Positions 1 to 12,029 of a stretch of DNA of 48,040 nucleotides are shown piece by piece. The notes beneath the pieces were generated by a model. That model was not told where the DNA came from, did no database searches, and was given only the letters and a program-made list of their open reading frames with translations. How positions within the stretch are numbered: the first letter of the stretch is position 1; each line of letters opens with the position of its first letter. The translations under genes and the position numbers were made by a program. Location of the stretch: the NCBI GenBank assembly GCA_010279815.1, contig QEOQ01000059.1, forward strand, positions 92,853 to 140,892, read 5' to 3'. This DNA is from Brachionus plicatilis. Taxonomy: Eukaryota > Rotifera > Eurotatoria > Ploima > Brachionidae.

Positions 1-73
1 TCAACTTTTCAAATAGTCAAACTTCAAGACTAAGAAATAATAAAAATTGTTATTTAATAAGTTTTATTTGAAG

Positions 74-3000
74 ATACGGAGCCTTCAAGGAATTAAAATT
101 AAAGTGGTTTGCAGTTCCAGCAGTGTCTTCTATGTGCATGGATGCTGGTGGAATTTATTTTAATTGTGTGGCATTTAATGGATGGTACATGAACACTGAA
201 ATTGGTCGAGATCTAACTGAAGCTCTCATATATGACAAGCTAAAAGTAATAGCCACAGTCTTGGGTCTGGACACTAGAAACAATATGTCGCTTTGGAAAG
301 ACGAAGTTTTGCTCGAAACAAACAAGGCCATTTTGCATTCGTTTAACAAAGCTGGTGTGACAATTGTTGATCTTCACACTGCGTCTGAATCTTTCGTAAA
401 ACATTGGGAAAATGAAATGAAATTTATAATTATTATAGAGGAGGCACTCCATCTGACTGGGTCTGGATAAATCCTTCAATGTCAGCCCATATAACGCCAA
501 TATTTGGACTGGAGATGTTAAACTACATAATTAAACCCACTTTTGAGTATCAGGTAGAAATGAAATGCTTTGCTGATTAAGTTTAAGCATAAAAAAATTA
601 TTTTTATTTCAGGAAATGCCACGATTGCCAAAAAAATCAATTAAATTTAAGACATTGGTAAAATCATTAGTGCCATTTTTGAAGTCTTTAAACGCAAAGT
701 TAAAAACTAGACCAAAATGTTGTATTCTCTATGCAAGTCAAACGGGAAAGTCCAAAAATTTCTCAGAAATAACTTCTAATTTGTTCAGCAAAGTTTTTCA
801 AACTAAAGTAAAAAGAATTAATTGTTAAGTTGTTGTTGATAAGGTCATAAATCAAAAATTTCTAATTATTCATATTGAAAACTTTTTTTTAACCAAAAAT
901 TAAAAATCTAAACTTCAAAAAGATTATGGTACTGAACGAGTACAATTTGGAAAATTTAAAAAATGAAGATTTAGTTTTAATTGTGGCTAGCACGACAGGA
1001 AATGGAGATTCGCCAACGAATGGAAAATTAATTGAGAACAAAATTAATGAATTTAATGAGTAATTTTAAAAAAAAAAAGAAATAAACTATTTTTTTGTTT
1101 GATTTTTTATTTAGTAATAACATAAAACAAATTGGATCAAATAATAATGGAATAATGTCTACAGTTCGATTTAGTATTCTTGGGCTTGGTGACACGAGTT
1201 ATGGAGATAACTTTGGGTCCTTTCCTAAGTTAATACACGCTTTTTTGAAACGAATAGGCTTAAACGAAATCTACCCTCTTGTAATAGCTGATCAAATGGA
1301 CAATGAGGAGGCAAAAATGCTATTTTGGCTCAAAAACGCTTTGCAAGTAAACTAAAAATTTACAATTGTTTTATTTCCATGCTAAATATTTATTTAGGAA
1401 TCTATCAAAGAGTTTAGAACAAAAATTAAGTTAAATGAAAATGAAATTGGTCAAATTTTAGATTCAAAGCTGCTCAGGACTAAGTAAATACAGCTTCTTT
1501 TCCATTTTAAAGGAAACAAATCAAACGAAGGCAATGTTTTATTCAATCTGAGCAAAATTTACGAAAAAAATTTAAGACATTTTGAAATTGTTGAAAAAGT
1601 TGTTCTAGGCTATCAACCAAACGAGTAGTTTTTTTGTTTTTTTAATTCAAGCTTAATTTAAAAAAATCATATTATTTCAGTGAACCAATTATTCAGTTGA
1701 AGCTTAGATCAAAAGGCTTTGAAATAAAATATCTTCCAGGAAATCACATTGAAATATTTCCTCAAAATGCAAAAGAAAATGTCGATTTTATTTTGTCCAG
1801 ACTAAACAACAGTTCAAACTTTGACGAATTAATTAGATTTGAAGTTTTTGACGAAAGTTTGTCAACGAGTAAATTTTTTTTGGATTAAAATTTGTTTTAA
1901 ATTTAATAAAAACTTTGAAAAAGGTACAAATGAACTGTGGCTAAGTGATAAAAAGTATCCGGTTATGACAATTCGGCAATCATTGACACATTACTTTGAC
2001 ATCTCTAAGCCGTTATCACAAGAAGCACTTAAAAATCTTGCATTACAAGCATTGAATGAAAGAGATAGAGAAATCCTTGATTCATTGGCTACAGTAGGAA
2101 TAATTAGAAATTGAAATAGCTTTTTATTTATTTTTTTTTATTTTATAAAAATAATAATAAATCGAAAAATGTTTAAAATGTAAAAATTAAATTTTAAATT
2201 AATTTTTTATTTTTAAAAGGACTGGAAAAAATATGAATCATGGAAAGCTGATTATCCAAGTTTAGTGGATGTACTAAAAACCTATGAATCCGTTAACTTG
2301 GACATTAATAGTTTGCTAGCGGTCATGCCACATTTGAAATCAAGGTTTTACAGCATAAGTAATTGCTTAAATAAAGACAAGAATGAATTAGAGATTACTT
2401 TTGGAGTTTTGAAAAATGAATCAAAATTTCCTGATTCAAGCCATTACGGAGTTTGTACAAAATTTCTAGCAGATTCTCCAATTGGAATAATGATTCCAGC
2501 TGAGATAATACAGTACAATCATATAAAAATAAGGTTTTTTGTCGCAATTTAAAAAATTTATTTCATTCAAGATCAAACAAGTTCATTCTACCACATGATT
2601 TGTCTGTGCCAGTCATCATGATCGGTACAGGTACAGGCATCGCGCCATTTAGGAGCTTCTGGATGCAAAGATATTTGAAATTTCAAAATCGAATTAATAG
2701 TGATAGTTTTGGCGATTTTATTCTTTTTTATGGATGCAGAGCTAAAAGTAAAGATTTCTTGTACATGAATGAAATCGAGGAACTTAAGACTAAACAGGTA
2801 TTGAGCGAATTTCACATTGCTTTCAGTAGAGATTTGAATTTCCCAAAGGTAAATTAAATAGAATGTCAATACACTTAAAATTTATCATCTTTTATTATAC
2901 TAAAATCATTTTTTTTAAAGGAATATGTTCAAGATAAGTTATGGGAAAATTCGGATAAAATTGTTGATCTTGTAGTGAGCAAAGGAGCGCATATCTATGT

Positions 3001-3154
3001 ATGCGGTAGGACCCAAATGGCTTCTGGAGTAGCAATAAAACTGAATGCAATTTTTTCCAAAAAAATGCAATCATTAAACAAAGAGCATGATGATTCATTT
3101 ATCCAGAAATTAAAAAATGAAAATAGATATCATGAGGACATTTTCACTTCTTAG
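74..3154 (+). CDS. NOS: Nitric oxide synthase, 3' part (oxygenase C-terminal part plus reductase), with a frameshift
   Basis: NOS makes nitric oxide from arginine, using a haem oxygenase domain fed with electrons by an FMN/FAD/NADPH reductase domain. The visible part starts inside the oxygenase domain (WFAVPAV, FNGWYMNTEIG, SLWKDE, HSFNKAGVTIVD). It continues through the FMN domain (ILYASQTGKS, ASTTGNGD, ILGLGDTSYG), the FAD domain (RFYSISN, HYGVCTKFL) and the NADPH site (GTGTGIAPFRSFW, IYVCG), and ends in the classic NRYHEDIF tail. My exons are 74-553, 613-807, 923-1059, 1115-1346, 1398-1449, 1513-1624, 1681-1868, 1924-2093, 2220-2533, 2572-2848 and 2921-3154. All junctions keep frame if exon five uses the weak donor at 1450. 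About 14 extra bases near 424-437 shift frame between HWENEMK and RGGTPSDW, with no GT donor to explain them. The calmodulin linker between oxygenase and FMN domains is short. The haem-Cys region lies off the window. AATAAA near 3206 is a likely poly(A) signal. Confidence 0.9.
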
Positions 3155-3469
3155 AATGCTTTTGGCTATCAAACGATTTAATGAACTAAAGCTTTTTTTA
3201 ATATTAAATAAAGACGTTTTTTAAAAAAATCAGTTTTTAAAATATTAAATTTCACTAACAATTTTTAAAAAATTTTAAAATATTTACTCATAATTTTCTT
3301 TAAAGAAAATTCCATTATTATATGTAATTATTAAAAAATAAAGAAAAGTTTAATATATGAAACTAAAAAAATTGAAGACTTATCTAAAAAAACCATAATC
3401 ATTTAGTTGTGATTTTGAATTATGTTTTTTTATGTTGTAGAGCTTAATTTTCCATATTTTATAATTTTA

Positions 3470-3725
3470 GGCTGATGGTTTCATTTTGCTAAAAATTTAT
3501 GGAAATATTCAAAGATTACTGCATTATTAAAAAAGAAAATTACAATATTGCATATTTTGTAAGTTACCAAAGACTTAAAGCACTATCTTTCGTTCCTTTG
3601 AATGATATTTATACTGGATTTGAACTTAACAAAGATAAAGTTACTCAATCATTCAGGCCAATGATTACAAGAATTCCAATGGAAGACCAGTTTTGCTGGT
3701 TCTTGCGGGAGTCCATATTATTCAT
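3470..3725 (+). pseudogene. MULE transposase C-terminal scrap
   Basis: The reading frame after an apparent 3' splice-like AG contains QRLKALSFVPLNDIYTGFEL, followed by an acidic stretch and FRPMITRIP. This resembles the segment after the catalytic core of Mutator-like (MULE) transposases, where a 'ralaflP..dv..gFe.l' pattern is common. No catalytic Asp residues are present and no flanking terminal inverted repeats were seen, so this is a relic. A second MULE relic at 27.1 kb carries the catalytic part of such a protein. Assignment rests on a short motif. Confidence 0.45.
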
Positions 3726-3739
3726 ATTTGATTTCTGAT

Positions 3740-4980
3740 TTTTATCCAGAAAAAAAAATGCAATATGTAAATAAATTTTTAACAAAAATAATGCAAGTTC
3801 AAAAGTTAAGTATATTACGATAAAAAAAGTCATTTTCTTTTTGCCAAAATTGACGCTTTTAATTGGTAATTTAAAAAATAAAATAATTTTTCCCAGAGAT
3901 GAGCTAAAGACCTTTCATTTGATGTAATACACATTTTATTTGGATCAGTTATTGATTAAAATATTAGCCATAGTTAATTTTAAATTAATTTTTTTATTTA
4001 ATCTTTTATTAGAGAATTTTTAATCCTTTTTTTAAATAAATTTTCTAATTAAATATTCAAATTCATATGATTTTAATTGTTCAAACTCATGTAGATCATA
4101 TATGATTAAAATGTTTAATTGAACCTGAATATTTCGGCAAAGTAAAATTTTTGATAAATTTTCAATTTGCTCTTTTTGCATAAAAATTTTAAATGCGCGA
4201 TTTAAAATTGCAATGCATTTTACACAGTCTTTTAGCTTTTAAAACTTCTAAATTTCAATTTAAAAAAATTGCAAGCATGCAATACAATGAAATTGTAGCG
4301 AAAGCAATGAAAAATCTAAACATTTTCATCTTTGCTTCATTCTTAAATTATCTCATTAATTATCAATGATTTTTTTTTTTGGATTGAAACCAAGAATCAT
4401 ATTTTGGGACCAATTATGACCCAAACAAAAAAATCAAAATATGAAAAAAAAATACGCTTATTTTTTTAAGCTTTAATTTAAAAAACAAGTATTAAGTTGA
4501 AAAAAAAATTTTAAGTCATTGACTTGACTTGATTTAAAACCTGGTATCGCATTTAGATAAAGGGTATAAAAATTTCATTTTTGGTTCCAATCATTCTATG
4601 AACAAGAACTCATTTTTTGAATTTGATTTTACATTTTTAAAAAGTTGTTTGCTTTGTTTTTTCAATTTCTTTTCTAAATTCTCACCCATTATAGGAAAGA
4701 TTAGCAAAAAAATTTTTTTCAATAATTTTTTATTAATTAAATGATTTTTAAAAGCTAAATTAATAAAATATTTGCTAAAATAAAAAAAAAAAAAAATTCC
4801 TAGAAGGACACCAAATAATAATCGAACAATCGATTTAAAAAAAGAAAAAAAAAAAAAGTAGATAAAATGATTAAAAATTAAAAAAGACTATTCGAGCGAT
4901 GAGTTTGAAATCTTCCTTGTAGACATTTAAAAAAAAATTTTTTATCTTTATTGTTTAGTTAGTTTAGAGAAGTAGATTGT
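3740..4980. other. AT-rich intergenic stretch without recognisable gene
   Basis: This stretch is long A and T runs with no open frame of interest on either strand and no recognisable repeat family. It probably includes the 3' flank of the helicase element that begins at 5020 on the minus strand, but I could not define a terminus. Confidence 0.5.
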
Positions 4981-5019
4981 TGTTTAAATTAAATTTGTGT
5001 TTATTTTTTTTGGTGTTGT

Positions 5020-7985
5020 TCAAATCCAAATACTTGTCTTTGATTTGCATTTTGTTCTCGACAAATTTTTGGTATTAAGTCCTTGTTCGACTTGACCACA
5101 ATCTTGCCAGTCTTTGTCATCTAAATATGTGTGATTTGCTTGCATGTCACAATTATCTGCAACAAATTTAAAATTGTCTCTCAATCGTTTGTTAACAAAA
5201 CACAGCTGACCACTCGATGTTTGACGCGAAATTGGCGCCGAAAAATGAATCAGCTCAAAATTATCAAACAAATGTTCTGCTTGATACTTGTATTGTATTA
5301 AATTGTGTCCTTCTGCCAACAAAATAACATCCATTGACAAGTATGAGAAATCTTTTCTCAAAATATCTCGCTTCGGATTGAAATGCTGTATATTTTGAAA
5401 CAAACAAAAGAACTTGTCCTCACTTTGACGACTTGGCTTATGAACTCTATTTGTCTCAATCAAATCCAAAGACTCATAAGAATTTTTAAGCAACGACTCT
5501 TCTCTCAAACGTTTCATTTCTTTTCTCACATCATCAGTTCTCTCGCGCTTTTCAATTTCATCTTGCTTTTGTTCTTGATTCATTTTTCTAATGTTATCGG
5601 AAACAATTGACTTGGCACCAAACAAATACAAACCATTTAAATTTGTTGCTCTACTCAACGCCACATAGAGCAATGATCTTTTCAAAGATCCACCAATATT
5701 GACACACACACATAAGTAAGTTTGTCCTTGTGACTTGTGTATTGTCATCGATTCACATTCAACCATTGGAAATTGAAGTCGATCAATGTGATATTGTTTA
5801 CCCTTGGCATGTTCAATTGTTTGTTGTTCCCATTTGAACATTGTCCAATGTTGATTGTCCTTATCAATCTGATCCTTTCGCCTGTACTTGACACTTATGT
5901 CTTCTTCACGAGTCAACCTACCAATGCTTCCTTCGATGTCATTGACTTTTTCATCAAATTCCAAATAGACTCGTTTTACTTTTGGTCTTTCTCTTAGTCT
6001 ATCATCCGATTCAAGTATTTATTTCTTCAAAAATCCCACAGCACCATTAACAAGACCGTCTTCTGTACGTAAATTGTTTGTTATCATGTACTTGCATCCG
6101 AGTTTAAACTGAATTGTTAGTGGCAGTCCCATTGTTTTGTTGACATCCGACCGTTTGGAACAATTGGCAGCCAAATTTATTGCAGCATTTGAATCTTTTG
6201 CCGATCCAACAGCTACATTTATTGACTTGCATTCACATACTTCACCTGGCATTTCCAATATCTTTTGCTTATTGAACTTTTCAACATCCGAATTTGTATG
6301 ATTCAAAATGATTGCATCAGCAGGAAACTTTGACGTATCATTTTCAATAATTCTTGAATCGAACATTTTAATTTGATCATCACTCAGTCCCAGTGTTCCA
6401 TAGTTGCCAAGTGCGTTAAGTGCTTGTGCAAAAATAGCATCATCCTTTTGTCGCATTATTTCTGTCAATTCAAATAGTTTAAAATTGTTCCACAAAAAAT
6501 TGGTACACAAGAGAGAATAATTTGGACCCATTGCTTTTGTTGTTCTTGGAACTTGAAACACCCACGTATCCATTACAGGACTCAATTGATTCATGTCACC
6601 CACAACAATCACATTCAATCCACCAAATGGCTCTGTTGAAGCTGTTATTTGAACCAGTCTTTCATTTAACTTTCTAAACAATTCAGCTCCTACCATTGAT
6701 ATTTCATCGATGATCAACAATTTAACATGTTTAAATTTCTTACGACATTTGTTCAACATTTCGGAACCCAATGGAGCCATTTTGTTTGAATGAACAGGCA
6801 AATGAAGCAAAGAATGTATTGTCGACCATTTTATGTTAAAGGCAGCTTTGCCAGTAAATGCAGACAAAATAGCACATGGACCCTTGTCTGTTTCAGAATC
6901 TTTTAACAGACGGATCAAAGTCTGATAAATTGCTTTAATCAAATGGGATTTACCAGTTCCTGCTCCCCCACTTATAAAATGATAAAATTTTTTACCTTGT
7001 TTTATCAGTCGCGTGAAATTAGCAATATACATGTGCTGTGCCAAATTCAATGATACCATTGTTCCAGTATATTCTTCTTTTGACAATTCTTTCGGTAAAT
7101 TTAAACAATCAAACTTGTCCGATTGATCATTTGCTGCTCTTTGAAGAACATTTACTTCGTCGAACAATGCTGCTTGATAACCAAAGTTTTCCTCAGCTTC
7201 TTCATCATTCATATCTCTTATGCTGCCATCATGTATAAAATTTCTAGCTAAATTGTCACTTGCATCGTCCAATTGTTGAACTTCATTTTCCATTAATTGT
7301 TCATAAAATTCATTAATTTCTTTTTCAATTTCTTCTTGTGCTTTGTCAAAATTCTCACTTACAATCGACTCAAACTTGGCTCTATTAACAACAATTTCAT
7401 GCCTGTTTGCTTCTAACACCCTCAACAAATTAGCTACCTCAACTTCCTTTTTTTCATCAAACCATGGCATATACAACATTATCAGCACACGCATATAATT
7501 TTGTTCATCTTTTAATTTATTGTATCGTTTATAACGGAGAACTTTACTCTTTTGCCGAAGAACAACATATCCATCACCATCTTTTAGCTTGATATAATCA
7601 GACTTGTTTCTACCTTTCATTTGAGGAGTACATTGATTTGTTTTTTGATCATTTAATTGCAGTGGAGTTTGTGTAATTTGTACTACATCATCGTCGCTTG
7701 AATTTGATTGACTTGACTGGGTTAAAACATTTTTTTCTAAATCAAAGTTAACTTCATTACAATCATCGTCAATTTCGTCTTCGTCTTCAGGAAATCTTTC
7801 AACTTTATTCTTATTGAACAATTGTTTGAATTTTTCATTTGAAACATAATCATAGTAGCAGGCAAATTCTGCTAAGCAAACTGTCTTCATTGTCTGTGGA
7901 CGTTTAGTGTAATGAAAAAGTAAACCATTCTTGTAAACATTGGTCGAGTCTGCACTAAACAATTTTAGCCAACGATTTTCAAAAA
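5020..7985 (-). pseudogene. Helentron-type PIF1 helicase with C-terminal endonuclease-like domain, one internal stop, 5' truncated
   Basis: This is the PIF1-family DNA helicase half of a rolling-circle (Helitron/Helentron) transposase. Reading leftward from about 7985 there is a Helitron-like N-terminal piece (FHYTKRPQTM, CLAEFACYY, VLRYKRYNK, YMPWFDEKKE). Walker A GGAGTGKSHL, Walker B LLIIDEISMV, GDMNQLSPV and LTEIMRQKDD follow. A TAA stop sits at 6019-6021. The same frame then continues with the remaining helicase motifs TIHKSQGQT and LLYVALSRAT, so the stop splits one protein of about 980 codons. The C-terminus (FCLFQNIQHFNP, MDVILLAEGHN) resembles the endonuclease/exonuclease/phosphatase domain fused to helicases in Helentrons. 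The upstream Rep (HUH) nuclease is absent. The frame is open to 8247, but its last 80 or so codons are antisense to the USP exon, so the real homology stops near 7985. Confidence 0.85.
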
Positions 7986-8009
7986 GAAAAAGTTTTATTT
8001 TTTTTAATT

Positions 8010-8636
8010 TCAAAATAAATTTAACAATGACGGCAAATTGACAATTGGTCAAAGAGAATTGAAAAGATTGTTTCACGAATTTTTCGATAAATTGTACGAA
8101 TCTGAATTGAATCAACATTTTATTCGGTTCCAACAAAATGACTGCAATGAATTTTTCACTCAATTTTTTGCGTACATTGACAAATGTGCGATTGAAATCG
8201 AGATTGGAAAACGAGGACTCAGAGCTAACATCGATCCAGCAATTCAATTGGAAAGCTTTTTATTCCAAACAACTCAACAAATGACATGTTCAAAATATTC
8301 AATTCATGTAAAAAATCTCGAGTCAACCAATCTTTGTCTTCAATTGCCATTGGATTCCGTCTGCAAAACCTTGGACGATTGCCTTGAAATCTACTGCCGC
8401 AATGAGAGAATCGAAGGTGCGTTTTGCAATCAATGCAATTCAAATCAAACTTTTAATAGTAAAACTTTGATATCAAAGATCAACAACTGTCTTATTATAG
8501 TTCTAATGAGATTCACGGGAATTGAATTTTTGTTTTTAATTTTTATTTATTACTAGCCAATTATAAAAAATTTTGTTACCCGTAAGATTGATTCAAGTGG
8601 TCGTGTTAACAAAAGGGTTTCACCGTATTTGGACAT
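8010..8636 (+). pseudogene. Ubiquitin-specific protease (USP) catalytic-domain fragment
   Basis: USPs remove ubiquitin from proteins. Frame 1 reads NNDGKLTIGQREL, then the QQNDCNEFF box (the family's QQDAxEF), a long helical and finger region, a CNQCN zinc-knuckle-like pair, and IIVLMRF, matching the LKRF strand. A second block at 8557-8636 reads KIDSSGRVNKRVSPYLDM, matching the following 'ki...v.fP..LdL' strands, and ends at a GT donor. The catalytic Cys box and His box are missing. Joining the two blocks across the putative intron (about 8532-8556) does not keep frame, so I treat it as a fragment or decaying gene. Its left edge abuts the truncated helicase and shares about 52 bp with the tips of the nearby palindrome. 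Whether other exons survive outside the window is unknown. Confidence 0.7.
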
Positions 8637-8715
8637 GTAAAATACTAATAATAGTAGTTTTTTAAGAAAATTTTAGAAGATTTTCTTAATTTTCTTAATT
8701 AAGAAAATCGTAAAG

Positions 8716-8839
8716 ATACTAATGAGACAAAGCTCACCGTAAATTAGCCAGCGTACCAGGCAGGCTCCCGTTTTAGACTGGTGTGAATATACTCAAGCAG
8801 ATAAATAAAGTGGGAATATACATTAGTTGAATGGATAAG
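8716..8839. repeat. 124-bp dispersed repeat, copy 1 (LTR-like)
   Basis: This block matches 37847-37970 with no net length difference and roughly 88-90% identity by eye. Both share GCGTACCAGGCAGGCT, CCGTTTTAGACTG and GTGGGAATATACAT, and contain an AATAAA. A compact block with a poly(A)-like signal ending near ATACA could be the 3' part of a short solo LTR. A SINE is the alternative; no clear Pol III boxes are visible. It ends 11 bp before the left arm of the large palindrome. Confidence 0.6.
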
Positions 8840-10739
8840 TCATTTTAATGTCATTTTAATTTGATCATAAACTTCAATTTGCCGTCATTGTTAAATTTAT
8901 TTTGAAATTAAAAAAAAATAAAACTTTTTCAAAATTTCCTTAATTTGAAAAATTTATTTTTTTTCTATTTTAAATATACAAATAAATTCAGCTCTAATTC
9001 AGCTCCAATAGTAACAAATAAATTTACTGCATAAAATAATATATGAACTAAAATTGATTTTAACCGATATAATATCATATTTCCATTAAATGTGACAATA
9101 CAATTGATTTCTTGAAAATTTTTTTAATTTGTAAAAAAATAAGTTATCATAATATCTTCATAAATGAGTTGCAAAAAAAACTTGTATGCCTTCTGCGATA
9201 ATTTTTTCAATCGTAACAAAAACCTAACGTGAAAAACCAATTAAATTAATCTGAAATTAACTTTTATTTAAAATTTTAATTTATTATTCATATAAAAAAT
9301 CAAATTATTTCACAATAAAATATTTAAAATGTTTAAAATAATAACTTAAAAACTTGTCAACAAGATACGGTCTATTATTCGGTTATTTATTATAAAATCA
9401 CTTGTTGTTCTTCAGGACTTGTTTTGAAGACTTGTTATTGTCGGCATTGTGAATTTTGGGAGCATACAACGAAAATAAAAATTTTTAAATTGAAATAACT
9501 TTTTTTCAAATGGTCTAAAAATCGTTCTGCAAAATGTATCAATTGATACATAGTTTTTATCATCAAAATTTGGTTAATGCAAAAACTCTGCAATTTAATT
9601 TTATTAATTTCTTAATGCATATAGTGCTCTGCAGACTTACAGAGTTTTTACAGAGGCTAAATTTGGGTGAAACATACTATGCATAACCGATTAACACTCA
9701 TTTTATTTGTTTATAAAATCATTAAAAAAATTTTGCTGTAAATTATGATTATAAATTTATTATTTAATGTAAATTTTTTGAATTTTTTTTTCAAAATTTC
9801 TCAATATTAAAATAAAATTATTGAAAATAAAATGCTAGAATGATGCAAACTTCAACATTAATCTTTTTTTTTTTAATACATATTGACTTCAGATTATAAC
9901 ATTGTAAACGATATCAATAACTAGACATGATCTCAGAGTTAAAAAACAATTTTATATATTTTTAAGATTTGTTTTAGATTTTTTTGTAAGATCTTAATCA
10001 AAAAAATATGCAAAATTTTAAGCAAGAAATAATCAGCTTCAGCTTATATTTAATTGACATTATTCGTATTAATATTTAATTTAATAAATAAATGAAAATC
10101 TGAAATTTAATTCTTTTTTTTTGGGTAATTTAAATATAAAATTTAAAATGCATCGAAAATACCTTGGCTTATTTTATCAGCAAATTCAATATTAGTTTGG
10201 ATATCCATTTTTGTAATAATTTAAGTTTTAGTTTTAATAAATCAATTGGGAGTTAATTTAAAATATGGTCTGAATGTATTTATTTATTTATATATCATTT
10301 TCCAAGAAAATTAATTAAGTAATTCAATTTGTCGATTAATATTAACTGTTTTTTCCTCTTTTATTTAGTGTCAAAATTAACTAGCAGGTATTAATTTTAT
10401 AGGAAGCATAGTTAATTTTTTTAATAGCAGTTAAAAAAAAAATTGCTAGCAGAAAGAAATAGATCTCATATTTTTTTTCTAAAATTTTATGAATTATGTA
10501 TTTGTTTACTATACTGAAATTGTTTTTTTTTTAATTAATTTTTTAATTTTTCACATAAAAATTTTTGATATATTTAAATAGGGTGCATTTTTGAAGAATT
10601 CCACATAATTTTGTTTCATCTGCAGAACAATTTTTAGAACAAAAGTTTTAATTTTTTTTATCTTTTTGTATTGATAGTTTTTTAGAAATTTCGCAATTCA
10701 TTAGATATTTTTAAATTCTTTTAAGGAATTCTACAAATT

Positions 10740-11062
10740 ATTTATTTATTTATTAAGCTATTTCAGAATAATATATAAAAAAATAAAGCTAAAACAAAAA
10801 AAAATAAAAACCAAAATAAAGTAAAACAAATTAAAATAAAATGAAATTTATAAGGACACATATTAAGATAGAGTTTTACATGTGATGCGTCTTTACATAG
10901 CAGAAGCTTCAAGAAAAAAAGAAGAAATAGTAAGGTTAATAGTTATTAAACAATATGCGATATATCTCGATTCGAAACCCATTTGTATTCCTCCACCAGT
11001 CTGACAACTAATGAAAAAGAATGACTAAAAAATTTTTGAAAAAAACATAGTCCTCTTGAAAA
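10740..11062 (-). repeat. SINE-like block in left palindrome arm (mirror at 12485-12807)
   Basis: Read on the minus strand, the block has TGTCAGACTGGTGGAGGAA followed by GGGTTTCGAATCGAG, which resembles a Pol III B box (GGTTCGANTCC) with one extra T. An AT-rich body follows, ending in an (AAAT)n tail at 10740-10755. That layout fits a tRNA-derived SINE. A diverged copy in the spacer (11390-12075, minus strand) keeps GGGTTTCGAATCAAG and is split by a MITE. The A box is not convincing, so the class is tentative. Confidence 0.35.
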
Positions 11063-11652
11063 AATTTTAAAAAAACACATTTCAAATAACAAGGTTAATC
11101 TTGAAATTCGAAAAAATATATTCATTGATTAATTTAGATTGCTATCTTATATAAATTTTTTAAAATATAGTTTTTTTACATATTCTCGGTCTCAAAGCAT
11201 TAAAATATGATTTTGTGAAAAAAATCTCTTTTCAAAAAATATCAAAAAATTAAAACAAATTCTATTCACTAATAACAATGTTTTTGAAAAATTTCTGACC
11301 TAGTCCGTTTACAAATTAAACAATTAAATTAATAAGAATCAATTAATTTGATCTTTGTCTTCTAATTATTTATTCTTTTGTTCATCTATGTCGAGATAAA
11401 TTTTTTTGAGATTGAAAATAAAAATTTTAAAAGGTTCAATTAAAAGAAAAATTAAAAAAAAATCAAAAGATCAAAGTAAAAAAGAAATTAAAATATATAA
11501 AATTTAAATAAAAGAGTGACAGCTTACACATGTTTAAATATTTAAGAGTTGAGGAAAAAAGAAGAAATTGTAAAGCAGCAATTACCACAATGGAGTTGGA
11601 TGCTCGATATATCTTGATTCGAAACCCTCTTTATACTCTTTATACTCTTCCA

Positions 11653-12029
11653 CAGAGGTGGTCAAAAGTCAAACTTTAAAGTCAGAATCGTTTAAAGTCA
11701 AAATCAGTTTTTGACTAGGAAATTATTTTTTCTATTTTAAAGTCTTGGCTTGGACTTTTATTTTAATGATTTAGACTTGAACTAGGCCGCCAAAAAAACT
11801 AGCTGGAACGGCAATCCATCTTTCAGGATATGATTTTGTGCCGTTCCAGGTAGCTATTGTAGCGGTCTGCTAAATAAGAACCCAGCAAAAGTACCGTTTA
11901 AAGAAGAAAAAAAAAAGCTTTGATGCTGATTTTATTAAATAAACTAAAATCAAAGTTTTCACCTGACTTCAAAAAAAAAAATTTTTAAAGTCAAAATCCA
12001 GACTTGACTTTGACTTTTGACCAACTCTG
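11653..12029. mobile_element. hAT-like MITE (377 bp) with perfect 8-bp target duplication
   Basis: The element begins CAGAGGTGGTCAAAAGTC and ends GACTTTTGACCAACTCTG, imperfect terminal inverted repeats of the CAGxGGTGG type common in hAT elements. It is flanked on both sides by CTCTTCCA (11645-11652 and 12030-12037), an 8-bp duplication as made by hAT transposases. It splits a SINE-like repeat. Inside is a smaller inverted pair around GCCGTTCCAGGTAGCT. Degraded relatives lie near 16308-16350 and 17555-17660. It encodes no transposase. Confidence 0.85.

Noticed and set aside
8000..8247. N-terminal extension of the helicase frame starting MNCWIDVSS
   Set aside because: It is antisense to the USP exon, whose plus-strand motifs (QQNDCNEFF) are convincing; the extension is a shadow frame beyond the truncation point.
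8716..8750. CTAATGAG near the 124-bp repeat as a hammerhead core
   Set aside because: The core should read CTGATGA and be followed by GAAA after a short stem; neither holds.
10960..11010. A true tRNA gene at the GGTTTCGAATC motif
   Set aside because: No acceptor or anticodon stems can be formed around it; at best a SINE B box.
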